A stretch of DNA of 9,515 nt. Origin: Rhodospirillaceae bacterium. GTDB taxonomy: Bacteria; Pseudomonadota; Alphaproteobacteria; Rhodospirillales; Magnetovibrionaceae. Of this stretch, positions 6,466-9,515 are shown in pieces; within the stretch, counting starts at the first letter, position 1, and each line of letters starts with the position of its first letter. The DNA is taken from positions 36,200 through 45,714 of the forward strand of contig NVSZ01000013.1 in assembly GCA_002732845.1 (NCBI GenBank), written 5' to 3'. The translations under genes and the position numbers were made by a program. The notes below the pieces were generated by a model. The model did no database searches. It saw nothing but the letters and a program-made list of their open reading frames with translations, and was not told the DNA's origin.

Positions 6466-8256
6466 ATGAAATTACGATTTTTGCGCATTAAGAATTTTCG
6501 AGGCGTTCAAGACGGTAAAATATTCCTTGATGGTCATTCCGTTTTAATTGGCGGCAACAGTGTTGGAAAATCTACCGTTTGCGAAGCGATGGATCTACTT
6601 TTGGGGCCTGACCGAATCAATAGATCTTCTGCGATTGATGAACATGATTTTTTTGGCCGGCGGTATCTAGATGAAGATGGCAATCCAACGGCTATAGAGA
6701 TCGAAGGTATTCTTACCGATATGACGGGTGATATCGAGCGCCAGTACCGTGGACACCTTGAACATTGGAACACCAACAGTCGGTCGTTACTTGATGAGAC
6801 CGCAACTCCAGAAGATATTGCCTCCGATGGCGTTATTCCTGCCCTTCGTGTTTCATTTTGTGGTTGTTATGATCAAGAAGAAGACGAATTTCGGGCAGAA
6901 ACTTTCTTTTCCAGCCCACCAGTAGAAGAGGGAGGTCAACACGCGAGGTTCGGTCGGGTTGACAAACGTCAGTTTGGATTTCTGTATCTCAGAACATCAC
7001 GGACGGGAGCCCGCGCGCTTAGCTTGGAGCGCGGCTCACTTCTTGATATCATCCTTCGCCTTAAGGATAATGACAGGACGCAAATGTGGGAACATACCCT
7101 CAAGTCTATTGAAAACATTAAACCCCCAATTCATGAAATCAAGCAACTTAAAGAGGTTCTTGATGAAGTCGATGTCCGTATCAGGCAATTTGTTGGGCTG
7201 TCAAAAAACGATCCTGCTCTTGGTCTTTTTCCATCACAATTAACAAGAGATGCCCTCCGTAAAACAGTGACGTTATTTGGTGCATCTGAGCGCTCGGAAA
7301 CACTTGTGCCTTATTGGCGTCTGGGATCGGGTGTCGTTAATGCCATGGTCTTTTCCCTGCTCACCTTTATTGCCGATCTTAAGGATAATGTGATTTTTGC
7401 AATGGAAGAACCTGAACTTGCTATTCCACCGCATACGCAGCGCCGCATTGTTAAGTTTCTACAGAAATCTATGAACCAGGCAATTTTAACAACACATTCT
7501 CCGTTCGTATTGGAGCAATTCCCTCCTGAATCGGTCATTATTCTTGACCGAAATGAAGACAAAGAATTGATTGGGAAACCGTTAGAACTATCTGGCTTAA
7601 AAGCAAAAAATTATCGTGGAGGGATTCGTCACCGTTATGCTGAGGCAATGCTTGGACGGGGCGTTATCTGTGTAGAGGGTGTCTCAGATGAAGAGGTTCT
7701 AAAGGCGGTATCGTATATTCTCGAAGAAGAGTGCACTGAAGATGCACCATATACTCCCCTTGACTTATCTGGTGTGACTGTAGTTTCAGTGGATGGTGAT
7801 GGTAATCTCCCTCAACTTGGAAGGTTTTTTGCAGGCATTGGACTTAAGACATACGCACTTTTTGATGAGCAAAAGAATGCTAATCAAGCTGATGAAATAC
7901 ATGGCGTATACGACCGCGCATGGGAGTTGAATTATTCCGGTATTGAGAAGTTTTTAGCGAATGAAATTTCAATTGATCGTTTGCGCGACTTTCTTGATGA
8001 CGCCCAAGACTGGGAGGACTACCCAATCAAAAATTTTAAATATGAAGACAAAATGAATGATGATGATGTTATCAAGTTGTCCTGGAAATTGCTGAAAGTT
8101 CGAAAGGGCTCTGCTTACGCAGAGCGACTTATTGAAGAATTTTGCTATATGAAGGATCTTCCTGATTTATTATGTGACGCACTAACCCAGGTCAGTGATG
8201 ACCTTTCCGCAAAACCATTCGCTATCGTCGCTGGTGACGATGAAGGCGAAGAATAG
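6466..8256 (+). CDS. gajA: OLD-family ATPase/Toprim nuclease, GajA-like (Gabija)
   Basis: A 596-aa protein with an ABC-type ATPase followed by a Toprim nuclease domain, the class 2 OLD layout of GajA. In Gabija, GajA is a DNA-nicking endonuclease held in check by nucleotides and assembled with GajB. Seen in the ATPase half: the N-terminal KNFRG motif (9-13), Walker A GGNSVGKST (29-37), signature-like WRLGSGVVNAM (284-294), Walker B VIFAMEEPE (309-317) and H-loop TTHSP (342-346). Seen in the Toprim half: Glu404 in ICVEGVSDEE, SVDGDGN (441-447), Asp467 in YALFDEQK and a late KG motif (547-548). Length is close to known GajA proteins. No membrane segment is present. ATG 6466 puts the first strand of the ATPase at the N-terminus; the ribosome site is a poor GGGA/GGG. 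The helicase gene starts 13 nt after its stop, so the two form an operon. Confidence 0.88.
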   Translation: MKLRFLRIKNFRGVQDGKIFLDGHSVLIGGNSVGKSTVCEAMDLLLGPDRINRSSAIDEHDFFGRRYLDEDGNPTAIEIEGILTDMTGDIERQYRGHLEHWNTNSRSLLDETATPEDIASDGVIPALRVSFCGCYDQEEDEFRAETFFSSPPVEEGGQHARFGRVDKRQFGFLYLRTSRTGARALSLERGSLLDIILRLKDNDRTQMWEHTLKSIENIKPPIHEIKQLKEVLDEVDVRIRQFVGLSKNDPALGLFPSQLTRDALRKTVTLFGASERSETLVPYWRLGSGVVNAMVFSLLTFIADLKDNVIFAMEEPELAIPPHTQRRIVKFLQKSMNQAILTTHSPFVLEQFPPESVIILDRNEDKELIGKPLELSGLKAKNYRGGIRHRYAEAMLGRGVICVEGVSDEEVLKAVSYILEEECTEDAPYTPLDLSGVTVVSVDGDGNLPQLGRFFAGIGLKTYALFDEQKNANQADEIHGVYDRAWELNYSGIEKFLANEISIDRLRDFLDDAQDWEDYPIKNFKYEDKMNDDDVIKLSWKLLKVRKGSAYAERLIEEFCYMKDLPDLLCDALTQVSDDLSAKPFAIVAGDDEGEE

Positions 8257-8269
8257 GGGCGCGACATAG

Positions 8270-9394
8270 ATGTGTGACCCAGAAGATCGGTTCAAATTAT
8301 GCGCTCAACGCAAGACGTTCCTTGCTGAAGGAGGTCACCAGTTGGTTCTTGGGGGGCCGGGCTCCGGGAAAACTACAATTGGTTTACTCAAAGCACGAAG
8401 GACTGTTCTTGCGGGTCTCAAACATGGGCAATCTGTTCTTTTTCTCAGTTTTTCAAACGCTGCGACAAAGCGGATTATGTCGGGGGCTGCTGATCTGATC
8501 GAAGCTGAGGTTGAGCAGCATCTAGAAATCAAGACGTATCATTCGTTAGCTTGGGAAATTCTCAGGGCTCATGGTTATTTACTTTCAGGCAAACGACTTC
8601 TCACCATCGTTCCATCACAAGATGCGGATATTCTAAAGGCCGGTCTTTCGAATGACGAATGGGCTGCAGAACAAGAGCGCCTATTTCAAGATGAAGGACA
8701 AGTCACCTATGACCAGTTTGCCCCGCGTGCTGCGGAAATCATCAGGCGAAGTCCCCAGTTGAGGGATTTGTACGCCGATAGTTATCCCCTCATCCTTGTT
8801 GATGAGTTTCAAGACACCGATGAAGATCAATGGGGGCTTCTTCGCTCATTGGCCGAAAAGAGTGAGGTCATTGCGCTCGGGGATGAAGGACAGAGAATCT
8901 ATGACTGGCGTCCCGGCGTGAGCCCTTATCGCCTAGATCAATATAAAGAGGAACTGGCGCCCGGAGTTTTTGATTTTGGAACCGAAAATAACAGAAGCCC
9001 AACTACTGATATTTCAAATTTCGGTCGCGCTCTTCTAGACCCAGAAGAGGAATTGCCTTGGGGTGATGATGTTAAGAAGTTAACCTATCCTCGACAATTT
9101 CTCAGTGTAGCAATTAAATCCGGCGCAAGGATGGCTCTTGGAAATGCGCGAGACAGATCAGGTAATACCAATATATCTATTGCTGTAGCCGCCCGAGGAA
9201 AGCTGCTCGTTCGCCTGATATCTGATGCCCTAGACAATGTTCACAATTGGCGAGGAAAAGTCTTAGGATCTATTCCGCACGATGTTTTGATCGACCAAAC
9301 TCAGGTTATGCTTGCCGCGCGGGTAACAGCATTTTTACTCGAAGCGCCGACCATGTCTCCACAGGATGGGCTAGCCCATGCGCTTATCCGGTGA
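8270..9394 (+). CDS. gajB: UvrD/SF1-type helicase, GajB-like, C-terminally truncated
   Basis: A 374-aa superfamily 1A helicase, the expected Gabija partner of the upstream gene, where GajB is thought to sense or process DNA ends and activate GajA. Seen: motif I GGPGSGKTT (28-36), motif Ia LSFSNAA (59-65), TYHSLAW (89-95), motif II LILVDEFQDTD (174-184), motif III IALGDEGQRIYDWRPG (201-216) and the motif IV-like NNRSP (240-244). After that the protein continues to about residue 365 in family-like sequence and stops. There is no motif V (KGLE-type) or motif VI (the TRA-type arginine motif), which full SF1 helicases carry in the C-terminal RecA-like domain. The stop coincides with the start of thiD-like sequence in another frame, so the gene was probably cut by recombination. 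AGGGG (8255-8259), overlapping the gajA stop, can serve as ribosome site for ATG 8270. A helicase lacking motifs V and VI is not expected to unwind DNA. Confidence 0.85.
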   Translation: MCDPEDRFKLCAQRKTFLAEGGHQLVLGGPGSGKTTIGLLKARRTVLAGLKHGQSVLFLSFSNAATKRIMSGAADLIEAEVEQHLEIKTYHSLAWEILRAHGYLLSGKRLLTIVPSQDADILKAGLSNDEWAAEQERLFQDEGQVTYDQFAPRAAEIIRRSPQLRDLYADSYPLILVDEFQDTDEDQWGLLRSLAEKSEVIALGDEGQRIYDWRPGVSPYRLDQYKEELAPGVFDFGTENNRSPTTDISNFGRALLDPEEELPWGDDVKKLTYPRQFLSVAIKSGARMALGNARDRSGNTNISIAVAARGKLLVRLISDALDNVHNWRGKVLGSIPHDVLIDQTQVMLAARVTAFLLEAPTMSPQDGLAHALIR

Positions 9395-9515
9395 TGTCTG
9401 GCAATATCGGCGGCGACCTGAGTCATGCAGGTTATGCGCAAACACTTAGTAAAAGCTTATTACCACTAGCGACTATCGTTACACCCAACATCCCTGAACT
9501 ATACAAACTTGCACC
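9388..9515 (+). pseudogene. thiD: thiD-like fragment (hydroxymethylpyrimidine phosphate kinase), 5' part missing
   Basis: In the frame of bases 9388-9390 the sequence reads PVMSGNIGGDLS, followed by LLPLATIVTPNIPE and then Y-K-L-A up to the window edge. This resembles the middle of ThiD, the ribokinase-fold enzyme that phosphorylates HMP and HMP-P in thiamine synthesis, where a DPVM segment is followed some 20 residues later by LLPLAT-ITPN-PEA. The first half of ThiD (about 120 residues) is absent: the upstream bases encode the helicase in a different frame. ATG 9394 overlaps the helicase stop as TGATG, which imitates translational coupling, but it would be an internal Met of ThiD, so it is not a natural start. 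The 3' end lies outside the window. The family call rests on about 40 residues. Confidence 0.62.

Noticed and set aside
9411..9419. CGGCGACCT, identical to the first bases at the left IS end (3603-3611), considered as a second IS30 end at the right edge.
   Set aside because: The match stops after nine bases, the rest of the terminal repeat is absent, and here the bases encode the GGDL part of the thiD-like frame. Most likely chance.

Overview
The window is a piece of a bacterial chromosome, most likely from an alphaproteobacterium. This is inferred from the style of the housekeeping proteins and their gene order, not from a marker gene. The left third (1-3135) is compact core sequence. The rest is accessory and visibly AT-richer: an insertion sequence, then antiphage-type genes.

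Left to right, the core part holds four genes. The first is the 3' part of an inositol-monophosphatase-family gene, closely followed on the same strand by a 3-hydroxyisobutyrate-dehydrogenase-type oxidoreductase. Convergent to these, on the minus strand, is a two-gene unit of mazG (house-cleaning NTP pyrophosphohydrolase) and an unidentified lipoprotein. Upstream of mazG lies about 470 bp of AT-rich spacer with no recognisable gene. It holds a candidate mazG promoter and several small inverted repeats.

Next comes a complete IS30-family element (3604-4833). It has one DDE transposase, 27-bp imperfect terminal inverted repeats (25/27) and a 3-bp target duplication (TAC). Removing the IS in silico rebuilds a palindromic target with the duplicated triplet exactly at its centre. 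A further copy of the palindrome arm lies just downstream.

The right half is a small defence-like module. A DUF4062-domain gene on the minus strand is divergent from a two-gene plus-strand operon encoding an OLD-family ATPase/Toprim nuclease (GajA-like) and a UvrD/SF1 helicase (GajB-like), the Gabija arrangement. In Gabija the ATPase-nuclease and helicase act together on DNA and nucleotide signals of infection. Here the helicase ORF stops early, at 374 aa, after motif IV and before the helicase motifs V and VI. Directly at its stop codon, in another frame, the sequence becomes a fragment resembling the middle of ThiD (hydroxymethylpyrimidine phosphate kinase). The right edge therefore looks like a recombination or deletion junction that cut gajB, so the Gabija-like system may be damaged. 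The least characterised parts are the roughly 250-residue C-terminal region of the DUF4062 protein, its possible link to the neighbouring operon, and the gajB/thiD junction.
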